A stretch of DNA of 64,000 bases from Helicostylum pulchrum (GCA_025677825.1 JAIXMO010000034.1:216001-280000), one strand, 5' to 3'; counted from the first letter of the stretch, positions 1 to 12,053 are shown. Notes: a model not told the origin generated them from the sequence alone. Numbers and translations: made by a program.

Positions 1-984
1 AGATTGCCAAATAGCTGTTAATTCTCGATATTTATTTGTTCTTTCAGTAGCAGCCAATTCTTGTGTACTTGAATTTTCAGTCACAAAACCGAGTAAAACA
101 TTTAATCCAAGTCTTTGTTGAGTAACCGACTCATGAAAATTAAACACTTCCATCGCGTGATTTGTCACTTGAAGCAATATATCAGCTTCTTTTCTTTCGT
201 GTAAATCGATCAAGTATGCATAGTAATTGAATCTAGCGCATTCGAAGCTAGATTTTCTTTGATTTTGTTTCTTATCAGCTTTTTGATTTATTTTATTGGC
301 AGCCTTTAAATATCCATTTAATGAAGCATAATAATCATCACTTTCTTTTCCAAATTGCTTTCTTTTCTTTTCGGCTACTTTAATATCACAGTCATATACT
401 GCTTTTAAAAATTCATATAATTGAGCTGAAGATTGATATAATTGCTTTCGTTTCTTGTCTCTAATTTTCGAAGCGTTATTTAAAAAATGGGACATTAATG
501 GCTCAACACATGGAGTATCGCGTAAAGCATACAAATAACTTTTATCAGCACCAGTAATTCGATGTCGCACCTCTAGACATTTTGTCAGAGTATCGATAAT
601 TTGTTTCACATTAGTCCTGAGTGTACTCGTACGGCATTCCAGTCGGAAAAGAGTAGCTCGAAATATTGGTCCATCCTCTAAATATGGGGTTGTCAAAACT
701 GAAGGTGTCAAAGAAGTTGGTTGATTACATAAGTCTGAATCTCTTAGTGGTGAAAGTGGTAAAGGTGGTGACATCTCTTCTTCTTGCGATAAAGACCTAC
801 TTTCGGTATCTAATGACTCTTCATTCTCTGAATATGGGCCCTCAAACATTGCTGTCAAAACTGAAGGCGTCAAAGAAGTCGGTTGATTACATAAGACTGA
901 ATCTCTTAGTGGTGAAAGTGGCATCTCTTCTTCTTGCGATAAAGACCTAGTTACGGTATCTGAGGACGAAGAGTCCTCAGACAT
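1..984 (-). CDS. BAR-domain protein, N-terminal part (ACAP/ArfGAP or Sip3-like type)
   Basis: An open frame of 328 codons runs from an ATG at 984-982 to the left edge without a stop, so the C-terminus is missing. Residues 1-100 are acidic, Ser/Pro-rich and low complexity. From about residue 102 (DGPIFRATLFRLECRT) the protein is helical and charged, with KKRKQL, AEKKRKQFG and FECARFNYYAYLIDLHERK. That pattern fits the membrane-bending BAR domain (BAR_3 type) found at the N-terminus of fungal Arf-GAPs and Sip3-like proteins. Such proteins dimerise on curved membranes in trafficking. Any PH, ArfGAP or ankyrin part would lie outside the window, so the exact subfamily is inferred. The N-terminal tail carries an internal duplication, listed separately. 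Confidence 0.6.
   Translation of the reverse strand, partial: MSEDSSSSDTVTRSLSQEEEMPLSPLRDSVLCNQPTSLTPSVLTAMFEGPYSENEESLDTESRSLSQEEEMSPPLPLSPLRDSDLCNQPTSLTPSVLTTPYLEDGPIFRATLFRLECRTSTLRTNVKQIIDTLTKCLEVRHRITGADKSYLYALRDTPCVEPLMSHFLNNASKIRDKKRKQLYQSSAQLYEFLKAVYDCDIKVAEKKRKQFGKESDDYYASLNGYLKAANKINQKADKKQNQRKSSFECARFNYYAYLIDLHERKEADILLQVTNHAMEVFNFHESVTQQRLGLNVLLGFVTENSSTQELAATERTNKYRELTAIWQS
692..961 (-). repeat. Tandem duplication inside the BAR gene
   Basis: Two nearly identical stretches, 692-811 and 853-961, lie 41 bp apart. Each encodes SLSQEEEM, then PLSPLRDS, then LCNQPTSLTPSVLT. The lower-coordinate copy has a small in-frame insertion (SPPLP). Few point differences suggest a recent in-frame duplication of about 110-120 bp. 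Confidence 0.85.
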
Positions 985-1345
985 TATACGTATAATCAAA
1001 AATAAAGAGAGGAGAGTAAGAATAATCATATAGAAAAAAAAATTGGTTTAGGATGGTTTTTATGTGTTACATTGAGCACAAAGAAAAAAGAAACCTACTA
1101 TTGTAACAACATTTATAAAGGCTTAGCTTTTATCCAATGAACTTTTTTTTTTGTATCAAGTATTGATTCATTATAGCTGGTTAATTGAGCTCCATTTTTT
1201 TTTAGTAAATTATTAATGGCGTTATTACGATCTTGTTGGAACGTTTGATATATGGCTATAATAGACCAGGATTTCTCCTGTATAACACAAAACCATTATT
1301 CAATACCCAAAGAAAAAAGTTTATTATCTTTACTAACTAGCTAGA
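985..1345. other. Intergenic stretch, no gene seen
   Basis: AT-rich DNA between the BAR gene start and the decayed BTB-gene copy, with short T runs near 1143 and 1190. I see no coding frame or RNA gene. It should include the BAR gene promoter. Confidence 0.5.
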
Positions 1346-1603
1346 CTAGACTGAAACAAGGGACATTGTTTTACTTCCAAGTTCTTCTTCTTTGTAATCA
1401 TCGCCTCTGGCTTTTTCACAAGCCTTTCCGCAAAAATCATGTATTCTATCGTGTGTGGTTATTCCTCGAGGGCAAATACAACCTTTTAAGTATTGAGTTT
1501 TATGGCTTTACGGTTTGCAATGGCTATATAACATTTAAATGGTAAATAAACTGACCATTTTTCATAAACTGTTGAAAGAGTACCTATTTTCCTATCTCGG
1601 TAT
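1346..1603 (-). pseudogene. Decayed C-terminal copy of the neighbouring BTB protein
   Basis: An open frame without a usable start ends at TAG 1346-1348. Its last 47 codons resemble the C-terminus of the BTB gene at 1721-2326: CPRGITTHDRIHDFCGKACE against CPRRIPVHNNKPNSCGNACE, then KARGDDY against KAKGGNNY, then LVSV in both. No T1/BTB domain precedes it, and an in-frame TGA lies just upstream. It is most simply a truncated tandem duplicate, though a still-used 3' exon cannot be excluded. Confidence 0.6.
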
Positions 1604-1720
1604 CAAAAGATTAAAGAAACACTAGTTTATTAAAGATAACAGAAGAAAAAATACACATATTATCATAGAAAGAAAAAGCTACAGCAACACCACGAGAGCT
1701 TTATTCAATATATTTTACTA

Positions 1721-2326
1721 TTATTCCTGGTCAGACTCTACTGAAACAAGATATATATTTTTATATTTAAACTCGTATTCGACATAATTATTACCACCCT
1801 TCGCTTTTTCACAAGCATTTCCACAACTATTAGGCTTGTTATTGTGTACTGGTATTCTTCGAGGACAATTATAGACTTGTTCAACACATTGAATAGGTGT
1901 TATAACGCTTATATTCTGACGTTCCTCTCTAGGAGTTCTAGTTTGCGCCCTATTATAAAAATCAAGACCGTATAAGCGCGCTAATTCGTCATTCTCCAGT
2001 AACTTGTATGTGATTTTTTTTGGTTCCTGGTACATGGCTCTTTCAATAATTTGAGATAGTCTTGGAAGCAAGTAAAAATCGGCTTCGTTTTTCAAGCTCT
2101 TCAAGTACTTGTCTTTAATATCTAATTCATCTGTACGTAAATATAAAAGGATGAACCGAAATAAAAATCCATCACGGTCGACAAATAGCGTATTTTCAAC
2201 GGCATTCCCTTCTGCCCAACCTTCGTTCAGCAAATTGCGAAAGTACCCCGAACCTTTTAACGTTTCTTGCGTAGTTTCGTAAAATGTTCCTCCGACATTA
2301 AGTTTTATGGTTTTATGCTTCGACAT
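1721..2326 (-). CDS. BTB/T1 (potassium-channel tetramerisation-type) domain protein
   Basis: I chose the ATG at 2326-2324. The frame stays open 25 codons further up, but that stretch is an AT-dinucleotide run giving YIYIYM and starts at no better ATG. The 201-residue protein begins MSKHKTIKLNVGGTFYETT, the hallmark start of the BTB_2/T1 fold (PF02214), and continues with FVDRDGFLFRFILLYLRT through about residue 100. In KCTD-like proteins this domain oligomerises and often adapts substrates to cullin-3 ligases. No channel segments follow, so this is a soluble KCTD-like protein. The C-terminal third has a CVEQVYNCPRR...CGNACEK cysteine pattern that I do not recognise. The gene is single-exon, and a degenerate copy of its tail lies 118 bp downstream. 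Confidence 0.7.
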   Translation of the reverse strand: MSKHKTIKLNVGGTFYETTQETLKGSGYFRNLLNEGWAEGNAVENTLFVDRDGFLFRFILLYLRTDELDIKDKYLKSLKNEADFYLLPRLSQIIERAMYQEPKKITYKLLENDELARLYGLDFYNRAQTRTPREERQNISVITPIQCVEQVYNCPRRIPVHNNKPNSCGNACEKAKGGNNYVEYEFKYKNIYLVSVESDQE

Positions 2327-3289
2327 ATATATATATATATATGTATTAGGTAAAGGAACAAACTTGAACAATAAAAAAAACCGCCACGTTTTATAAACCA
2401 TTGAAAAGGAGAAGTATATTTATTTCGCAAGTTACACTACTCCGATCAAATAGTAGCCAATTGTAACTTTTTACAGAAAAAAACAGTTATGCATATGATA
2501 TAGCATCTGTATATCTTTCAGGCATACCGCTTGTAAAGTTTTAAAAAATGTCTTGCCTATTCTTGGATAAAGAAATCCAATTGTTTCAAATTGACACGTT
2601 TATATCTACTTAGATTGTATCAAAGGTTTTCAATCGAGTTTAAATCTTGACTTTGAAGGATATAGTTTATTTATAAAAGCCAATCATTAATTTTTAGTTA
2701 CTCGGAGTTGTACAATTGTTCATGACAAAACAGAAAAAAAGCCCAATGATTCTTTTAATCTCTTTTGGTAATAATAGCTCTACTGAGATTAAAGGAATTT
2801 GAGAAACTTAATACTTCATTTCGGAATACGAGGTCTACACTCTAATGTAATATTTAATTGCGAAAAAAATACAAGTAAAATCAGGAGTTAAAGAAGACCA
2901 ACGGAGAATAATAAAGTATTATCAGGAACCTATTATATATCTTGTAGATGAATGTAGTGGGTATCTATTGTAATTAGCGGTTCGTATTATTCTCTTTTTT
3001 TCCTTTTTTAAATTCTTATAAATATAGACATATTTTTTGTTGTAATTAGCTAAATCATCCATTTTTCTTTTACCCTAAGACTCACACATGAGCACTTCTT
3101 TTTATATTATTGGTCCCTTTCTTAAATCTTCGATCAGTGTCATCCGCAAGTCCTGCAAGTATTGCAAGAACCTATACTTCGGGTTGCTACATTAAAATTT
3201 TACATGTACATATGGTCTGCGAAGGTAGCTAGTATTTAACAATTTGTGTTAAATTAAAACACTTTATTAATTTTTTCATACTTGTTAGG
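2327..3289. other. Intergenic stretch, nothing recognised
   Basis: AT-rich, no long frame on either strand, with an (AT)n run at 2325-2342. Nothing resembling a tRNA or transposon end was found by eye. Confidence 0.4.
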
Positions 3290-3960
3290 TACACGAAACA
3301 AACTTTAAGGCTCCCTCACGCCCCTACTATCGCTCTCAAACGCCTACTTCGTCGCAAAAAAGAAAAATATCTGATTCTGATAGCCCAAAAAAAAAAAAAA
3401 ATTAAAAAGTAAGAGAGAAAGCTAGTATAAATTAAAAACATTGTTTACTTATATTCCGCAGAGAACGAAAATGTTGAAAGGCGTATAACGTATGAAGATT
3501 TTGAATTTGAAGACTCTGATGCTTTCGCGCTTTGCTGGCCAAGTAAAAAGTAAGTAAAGACATTACTGATAGTTTCAAGAAGTTTTGTGAATTTTTGCTA
3601 GGAAAAAAAATCAATTGAAAAGATTACAAAGGACGAGGATATCAAACGGTTATTACCTTTATACAAATTAGACATCCGTAATGGTATTGTCTAAAGCTAT
3701 GAAAACAGAACCATGCGTTATTTTCTTGCTTTATTTTCAAAAGTTGATCATGAACTTTTTCGTGGAAATAATTTATCAGTTGCCAATAGAAAAGCCATCG
3801 CACATTATATTTATCAAAAGACATTAGAACCAACTGATTATAAATAGCTCTCTGTACAAAATAATCCAGAAAATGAAGAAACCTTTATGCACATCCTGAA
3901 ACCTTATCCAATCCTATGTTTTTCATCCAATCACATTTCTCAAAGACCCTACACATTTTC
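3290..3960 (+). pseudogene. Broken gene of unknown family
   Basis: Consecutive coding-like pieces share one strand. The first, near 3290-3411, reads PYYRSQTPTSSQKRKISDSD followed by a lysine run. Next, after a plausible 3' splice site (TTCCGCAG), 3462-3548 contains VERRITYEDFEFEDSDAFAL. A GTAAGT donor and TAG acceptor can join this to FKKFCEFLLGKK. A shift in an A-run then leads to EKITKDEDIKRLLPLYKLD, NRTMRYFLALFSKVDHELFR and NRKAIAHYIYQKTLEPTDYK, with in-frame stops between them. Strong codon-like composition with at least one frameshift and two nonsense codons argues for a decayed gene. I do not recognise the family. Confidence 0.45.
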
Positions 3961-4536
3961 CAATTTTTAGTAATTTCTTTTAAACTATTACCAATTACCC
4001 GCCCCAGTATAAATAGGGTTTTTGCGGGCTATATTGGTAAGCAATTTTTTTTTAAAAGAACGAAATATTGTTTTGTACCAGGTCCGGGTTCTTTTTATGC
4101 CTCCAAGACAAATATAACCTTATTTTTAAAGTGAGGTTTCGGAAAATTCTTGATTAAACTAGTGGCTCTTAACGCTTAGTCACGGAGGAGTAACGAGATC
4201 ATGTAATCTCTCCATTAAAACCTTTCCGGTTTTTATATATATCTTACAGTCGTTACTAGCCGAAAACTAGTTATAATATGGCCTTTTCCTCAAAAATCGG
4301 TTATACACAAACATTTTTAAAACCTGTTTTAATATGGAAAACTTAGTTTCGAAAACAAACATAGGCATTATATTGTACCAAATTTTCGGGTTTTATTCAA
4401 GGATTTTTCCTGCTTGTACCTTTTTTATTTCTCTATGCGATTTTTTGTTTATGTGTATATACATCCTTTTTTTTAATAATTTGATCTTATAAACCAAAAA
4501 TAAAGTAGATAAAAAACCCTTCTCTTTTATATATAT

Positions 4537-4729
4537 TTATAAAGGCCCCCATCCTATTATAAACCTTTTACTGTACGTTCGTCTTTTTTTTTTCAACTTG
4601 CGCCCCTCAACGTTTATATTTATACTTTTACACGGAGCAGTAAAGTTTTTTTTTTCCACATAAATTGGGAGACTATTTTTTTTTCTTCTTTTCTTTTCTT
4701 TTCCTTTATTCCATAAAAATCTTTTAAAA
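4537..4729 (+). promoter_or_regulatory. Transketolase core promoter and 5' leader
   Basis: A TATA-like TTATAAAG lies at 4537-4544, followed by a pyrimidine-dominated leader with CT/T tracts at 4579-4590 and 4674-4711 up to the ATG. A TATA box plus CT-rich leader is typical of highly expressed fungal glycolytic and pentose-phosphate genes. The transcription start is not determinable from sequence. Confidence 0.45.
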
Positions 4730-7398
4730 ATGACCCAAAATATTGATCAAAGAGCTGTTAATACCGTTCGTTGTCTTGCTGCTGATGTTGTCAAGGGAGC
4801 TAACTCTGGTCATCCCGGTAAGATTTATGTATAGTCTTTTTACAGCTACAGCTTACTAACAGACAATAAAACAGGTGCCCCTATGGGTTGTGCCCCTATG
4901 GCTCATGTCTTGTTCAACAAGTTCATGACTTATAACCCCAAGAACCCCAAGTTCATTAACCGCGATCGTTTCGTTCTCTCCAACGGTCACGGTTGTGCTC
5001 TTCAATATATTATGCTTCATCTTTCCGGATACGAGGTATCTATGGAAGATCTTAAGCAATTCCGTCAATTAGACTCCAAGTAAGTACCTGAATACGTATA
5101 AAACGCGAAAAAAAAAAGAAAGGGGGAGGGGTACGTTCATCCAATCGTCGGATAGCGAATATATAAGAGTCATTCTTACTTGTATTTTTTTGTGAACCCA
5201 GCAAAAAAAAAAGTATTTCTCAGCATATTTTACTAATTGTTTTTACTTAGGACTCCTGGTCATCCTGAAGCCAATGATACTCCCGGTATTGAAGTTACCA
5301 CTGGTCCTTTGGGTCAAGGTAATAATAATAACCATAAAAAATTACAATAGGCACTGATGTCTATTACGTATTAGGTATTTCCAACGCTGTTGGTTTAGCC
5401 GCTGCTGAAGCTCATTATGCTGCTACCTTCAACCGTCCCGGTTACGAACTCTTCGATAACTACACCTATTGTATTCTCGGTGATGGTTGTCTTCAAGAAG
5501 GTGTTTCTGCTGAATCTATTTCTCTTGCTGGGTAAGTTTTTATTATCGTTATTTTTGAAAAAAAAATTAACCCCAACCTAAAAAAAATAGTCACTGGAAG
5601 CTCGGTAAATTGATTGCTCTCTATGATGATAATGCTATTACCATTGATGGTTCCACTGATGTTTCTTTCACTGAGGATGTTGTCAAGCGTTTCGATTCTT
5701 ATGACTGGCACGTTGTTGTTGTTGGTGATGGTGATAACGATTTAGCTTCTATTGAAAAGGCTATCGAGGAAGCCAAGTCAGTTACTGATAAGCCTACTCT
5801 TATCAAGGTTAAGACCACCATTGGTATGTCTATATACATTATATTTTTTTAAAGCTGTGTATTTATTTTTTTCGTAAATAGGTTATGGTTCTTTAAACGA
5901 AGGTGGAGAAAAGGTTCACGGTTCTCCTCTTTCTGGTAAGCTTCTTTTTTTATTTTTTTTTATTTTTTTTTTGTTGGGGTATTTGCATAAGATCAGATTG
6001 CTGACGCGATATGAATTTTTTTATTATTATTAAAATAGATGATGATATCAAGCAAGTTAAGGAAAAGTTCGGTTTCAACCCTGAACAAAAGTACTTTGTT
6101 CCTCAAGAGGTAAGATTACATACATTTAAAAAGGGGGAAAAAGTATACTTATATTTATAGAAAAAAAAAAGGTTTACGATTTATATGCTGCTCGTGCTGA
6201 ACAAGGTGCTGAAACCGAAGCTGCTTGGAACGCTTTATTCGCTCAATACAAGACTGAATTCCCCGAGGAATTTGCCGAAATTGAACGTCGTTTCTCTGGT
6301 AAGTTGCCTGAAGGATGGGAAGCTGCTTTACCCCGTTTCACTCCTGCTGACCCTGCCGTCGCTACCCGTAAGTTATCCGAAGGTGTTTTAACTTCTCTTT
6401 CTGATGTTTTGCCCGAATTATTGGGCGGTTCTGCTGATTTAACCGGTTCCAACTTGACTCGTTGGAAGAAGGCTGTTGATTTCCAACATCCTTCTACCGG
6501 TCTTGGTGACTACTCTGGTCGTTATTTCCGTTATGGTGTTCGTGAACACGGTATGTTTGCTATCATGAACGGTTTGACTGCTTATGGTGGTAACATTCCT
6601 TTCGGTGGTACTTTCTTAAACTTCCTTACGTAAGTCTTGATTAAGTGTAACATTAATCTGATCAGATTAAACTAATTTTTTTTTTTCGTTTACAGCTATG
6701 GTTGGGGCGCTGCTCGTCTTTCTGCTTTATCCCACCTTCGTGTCATCTATGTCATGACTCACGATTCTATTGGTCTCGGTGAAGATGGTCCTACCCATCA
6801 ACCCGTTGAGACTTTAGTCTTGACTCGTGCTACACCCAACATGTTGACTTTCCGTCCTGCTGATGGTAATGAGGTTTCTGGTACTTACTTGGTTGCTATC
6901 GAGAACGTACACCGTCCTTCCGTTATTGCCCTCTCCCGTCAAAACTTACCTCAATTAGAAGGTTCTTCTATTGAAGCCGTTCGTCGTGGTGGTTATGTTC
7001 TTCAAGATGTTGAAGGTGCCAAGTTGATCTTGGTTGCCACTGGTTCCGAAGTCTCTTTGGCTGTTGAGACCGCTAAGGAATTAGCTGCCCAAGGTATCCC
7101 TACTCGTGTTGTCTCTATGCCTTGTACTGAAATCTATGATGAACAATCTCAAGAATATAAGGACACTGTCTTATCTGCTGGTATCCCTATTGTCTCTATT
7201 GAGGCTCTTGGTATCACTGGTTGGGATCGTTATTCTCATGCTCACGTCGGTATGAGAACTTTCGGTGCCTCTGCTCCTATCAAGGAATTGTATAACAAGT
7301 TCGGTATCACTGTTGAAGCTACTATTGCTAAGGCTAAGAAGGTCATCGCTTACTACGAAAATGCTGGTTATGTTCCTCAAGTCGGTCTTGACTTTTAA
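4730..7398 (+). CDS. TKL1: Transketolase
   Basis: Transfers two-carbon ketol units between sugar phosphates in the non-oxidative pentose phosphate pathway; thiamine-diphosphate- and Mg-dependent, cytosolic. Nine exons join in phase: 4730-4817, 4875-5079, 5251-5318, 5375-5531, 5591-5823, 5882-5935, 6039-6109, 6172-6629 and 6696-7398, giving 678 residues, the usual full length. Family landmarks in order are [29 protein letters not shown], the ThDP GDG motif in [11 protein letters not shown], the transketolase signature around [16 protein letters not shown], and [19 protein letters not shown]. The ATG has an A-rich context (AAAATGACC). Codons are strongly biased to C/T-ending synonyms (GGT, GTC, AAG), unlike the neighbours, which fits high expression. 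No defect is visible. Confidence 0.98.
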
Positions 7399-7546
7399 GT
7401 AAATACATCACTTTTTTTTAAAGAAAAAAAAAGAAAAAAAGAAGAGATACGTAAAGTATCTTTTTTTGTTTGTTCATACACATAAAATTTATATAATAAA
7501 AAGATTAAAAAAATCTATTAAAATTTGATTTAATTCAAAAATGTAT

Positions 7547-10500
7547 TTATACACGTTGTTCTTTAGCAAATCCGAACTCTCTGTATATACTTTCTACTGC
7601 ATTACGGGGTCCATTTTCCTATTCCAAGATGATATATAAATAATAGTTTGTAGAAAGTAATTTTTTATGATTTATTACCTTACGAATCATTTCGCCTACA
7701 TCCTGTGCTTTAGCAATCATAGTATGATTTTGTGTAACTGCAACCAAGGCGTCTGTCAAGGAGTTCTTGGTTAACTTATTTAAACACAATCCTACACCAA
7801 GTTCTTCCAAACGTTGTCCCCAAAATCTTTGATCACCAAAGAAAGGTTTTACAACAGTTGGTAACCCAGCACGTAACCCAGCCGCAGTTGTTCCAGCACC
7901 ACCATGATGTACTACAGCTTGAATTTGGGGAAACAGCCAATCATGCGGTACAGCATCAATATGGTAAATAATACCAGGATATAAATCCAACAAGACTTCT
8001 TCATCATTTGTTTTTTTACTTGTACTTCTTGTAGACCAACCTTTACAAATAATAGCTTTAACCCCTGATTTTAATACGGCTTCAACAATAGTTCGTGTTG
8101 TTTCTGTTGCATCAGGTACAATAATCGATCCAAATCCAATATAAACAATCGGTTGATCACCTTTTAAAAACTGAACTAGTGATGCATCTGGTTTCCAAGA
8201 TTGATCTGAATTATCTAAAAACCAATAGCCGGTACAGTGAACAAAATCAGGCCAATCTTTGGGAGGATGTACGACAATGGGACTGAATGAATAAATATAA
8301 GGAACTTTCCATAATTGAAGTTTAACAAGCGTAGTAGAAGGTAAGTGTAAAACTTTTCGTCGAAATCGATTAACATATCTCGCTGTGCCTGTCCATAAAG
8401 CCATATCAATCATAACGTATGTCATGTCGTTATAAATACGTCCACCTGCTGTTGCTTGCATAGCAAAAGGATGAGGAAACTTTGTTGTTCTTGTGAATGG
8501 AAATGGCATACTACGAAAGTAAGGAATTCCTAATTTTTCTGCCATATGCACACCAATCATTACACTAGGACTTTCTATTAGCACATCCGTACCTTTACAT
8601 GCCTCATACGCAGATTCTAAAAGTGATTCAAACCAACGATAAAACTAGTAGTTATAATAAATTGAGTACCCTTTTTTTTTATAGGGGAACAATTTAATAT
8701 ACTTACAAATTTTGTGCCTTCTCTAATAAACGATACTGATAGAAAACTATTATCGATACATAGTTTCTATAATAATATGTTAATAAATCACACAAAATTA
8801 TTCTGTTTACTACAAAAAAAAAAAAAACTTACCATAAGTTCGCCTGGATCCCCACCAACAGAACGAAATTCAATTCCATGATCTGTAATCCATTTTTCGT
8901 ACTCGGGGTGAGTAGCAATTCGACATCGGTGACCATCCTTTTGTAATTCTTTACATAGAGCTACATAAGGCTGTACATCACCTCGAGACCCAATTGTTAA
9001 GCAAGTAAAATGTAAAGGTCCTTCGGGTAAGTTGTATTTTTTAGTAAAAGTAGATGAAGCGGATATAGAGTTTGAGAGTAGAGGAGGCCCATCTATATAT
9101 AAAATAAGTAAAAAATAAACCAGCAACGTACAAATTTTATTATTACCACTTACCAAAATCTATAGGAGGTTCGATATGCTCTGACCTATCTAAAATAACA
9201 CTGCTCATAGAAAACGCGCCTATCTTTGAATCCTTGGAATAAACAGAACTAAAAAAAAAAAATATCAAAAAGGATCAACTATGAAGAAAAAAGAAAAAGC
9301 ATGCGCTTTATAATATTTACCTTCCATCAAAAGTAGATTGATTCTCATATTTTAATAAACACACGGCAAAGCAATAATCTCTTGTTTCCATTGAAGAAAA
9401 ATCCAAATAAAGCGGATCAGTGATATTCTTAACAATAAGAGTGATTCCATGAAGCAAATAATAACTTTTAGATTTAGGTTTATCTACTTGAATGACGTCT
9501 GACCAAGGAACAATCAATTTTTGTTGACCTGCTAAAATTTTTGAATGAAAGCAAAAGTATCTATCTGTAATGTATATTTTGCCAGGGTAAGGAATTGTTC
9601 TCCAAAAAGATGCTTTAAAGGCTATTTTTTTTTAAAAAAAAGAGTTACATATATATTTTTTTTCTTTAAAAAAAAGGAAAGTTTACCTGCTTCTACATGC
9701 TCAGTTTTAAGTAGCATAGGAAAATTAGCATTCAAATGTTCATTCATTGTGCGTTGCTCTTCAGCTAAAGATACGTCTACGCTATCTGACACGCTCTCTT
9801 GATCATTTACTTGGTTCATAGATAAAGTATCAATTGGTCTATTGAACTCATCCTCTTGTACAACTTGTTTCAATTCGTTTGTCATTTTTGTGTTCGTCCA
9901 CATGGGGCCCTTTGGGTGTCTATGTTGGGTTTCATTCATATGTTGTTGATTGAAATAAAAGTCTCCACTTGGGGTTAATTTATGCCAGGTTTTTGACCCA
10001 CCTGATATCAACCTGTTTCCTAAACTTGCAGACCGATTACGCGTTGCTACTTGAGGCGGTGTTAATGATATATCTCCACTTTGATTTGAATGAACGGTTG
10101 TATCTGCAGTATATATGTCATTCGTGTCTTTTCTACTATTGTTGCGATAAAACGGATAGATATGACTTCGTAGCATACTAAGTGAATTACTCTTACTTCT
10201 ACCTGGTTGAGGTTGCGGTGAGACTTGATGTTTAATTGCATCTGAAACAGCACGCGGGATCTTTGATATACTATTAAAGGTACCAGAACGAGGTCGTGTT
10301 GTTTGGGATTTGGATTGGTCATCACTAGTAGTGGATGATTCTTCGGGGGATGACAATGCGTCCGATGATGATGAATTTGTATCTACTATTGGCTCAGGTG
10401 TTGTCCAGCTAAAGAAAATAGAGTTTCTCTTTTGTTTCTTTGTCGAGTTGGGAGGAGAAGTAGATAATATGATGTCTTTGTTATTGGAAGACATTGAAGG

Positions 10501-12053
10501 TGTCTTTATAGATGAAAATAAATTGGATCGTTGTTGATTGTTATTTACATCTCGAGTTTCATATTCTGCGTTATCCGAAAATACATCCTCTTCTTCGTCT
10601 TCTTGAGTCATAGCTGGCGTTGTGCTATTGTTTTGAAATAACCCAGTGACACTCATTAATTTTCCCATCAGCATCGTAGGTAGAGCTGCTGGAGAAATGT
10701 TCTCGAAGAAGGTATCGAAACTAAGAAAACTGGTATTGTTACTATTTGGTTTGGAATTAGAGGGCATAGAAAGAGGTCGTTTCTTTACATCGCTTAGCGT
10801 TACTGCGGCAATCGGAACATGAGATCTCCATACGGCCATAATTTCATTAAACACTAATTCAATATCTGGAAAGAATGCAAAATAATACTTTTTTTTTCGC
10901 CATTATTTTTAGTTAATATATTTGAGGTAATAAAAATAGATTTATATACTTACATCTTCTTCTTCAGCAATGTCATCTACAAATTTAATTTTGATATTGT
11001 TGGCAAATTCGAATACCGAGGGTTTTTCCACGAGTGCTATCTTGGTGAATGGTAACACAATGCGAACACTATTTCCAGAATGTTGTGCGACAAACACGCC
11101 TTTTCGCAGCTCATCCATCCATTCTTTCTGGGATAACTCGGAATCGGCAATGATAGTATAATTGTGTGAATCAGCAGTATGTAATCGTATACCATGTTTC
11201 TTGAGCCTAGAAGGTTCAATCTTTGTAATGTATTTCAAGTCAATACTGTTTAATGGTGAATATTTTGACTCGGCTGAACTATACCAAGATAAGACATGGT
11301 TTTTTAACTCGAAAAAGTAGCGATATGTGCGAGGCGAAGTAATATGATTCTTCTTACTAAGGTATCCGGATTTATGAGGCCCTTTCTAATTTAAAAATAC
11401 AATTAGTCATACTCTTGTTTTTTTTCTATTAGCCACATATTTATCTCTTACTTTTTTAGCTGGTAATGAGGCATAGAAGCAAATGTGATTGTTTGTGACA
11501 TACATCCAGCCAGGTATTGTAACCAATCGGATAAGGTAACAAGGAAATTCTATTTGACCGAAAGTTTAATATCATGCTTTTTTTTTAACGGGCCTATTTT
11601 TTTTTACCATTGACAAGAATTTCGGTATCTGGTAACTCAAAGACAGTCCTTATTTTATCTTGTACAATTCCTTTTTTTGAAATATCCATGTCACCTATAT
11701 CATCGATAGTGATCGTATTTTCTTCTTCTGCTGGAATTGGATTACATTCGATTGACATTTCCGTTAGGTTTCGTGTCAGTGTATAAATAGGACGTGTGTT
11801 TGGAGGGCTGTCGGAGATGGTACCATGTTCTAATGCAAAAAAAACATGTATATTTTAGTGCTAGTTTGGGAAAAAAAACAGTGTCTCATAGTATATACCA
11901 TTGGATACAATCATCTGCTCAGTTTGTACCTAACAAAGTAACAAAGTAAAACGTTTGAGGATGGTGGGATAAAATGAGATGAATTCTACGTGTTATGCTT
12001 ACTGCTTTATCTTTTCCTGTATAATTTGACTGTTCTTCTCTCACGTCAGACAT
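7547..12053 (-). CDS. ATG26: Sterol 3-beta-glucosyltransferase (ATG26/UGT51), GRAM-PH-GRAM-UGT
   Basis: Glucosylates membrane sterols using UDP-glucose; fungal relatives are peripheral membrane enzymes, some needed for peroxisome autophagy. Twelve exons join in phase: 12053-12003, 11929-11899, 11829-11608, 11549-11452, 11385-10954, 10887-9687, 9621-9321, 9248-9154, 9092-8833, 8766-8707, 8644-7679 and 7618-7547, giving 1262 residues. Domain order: GRAM-1 split by a PH domain ([39 protein letters not shown]), a long Ser/Thr-rich linker, GRAM-2 ([15 protein letters not shown]), a GT28-like donor-side fold ([17 protein letters not shown]) and the C-terminal UGT lobe ([20 protein letters not shown]). 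Exon 6 must be entered at the AG ending an A-run (10889-10888), which restores [11 protein letters not shown]; the more obvious downstream CAG shifts the frame. Start and last exon are inferred from splice phase. Confidence 0.93.

Noticed and set aside
666..950. Plus-strand 94-codon frame
   Set aside because: Antisense shadow of the duplicated BAR-gene tail; the repeats of that frame follow from the coding duplication.
4883..5068. Overlapping frames on both strands in transketolase exon 2
   Set aside because: Only the plus-strand frame joins the transketolase motifs.
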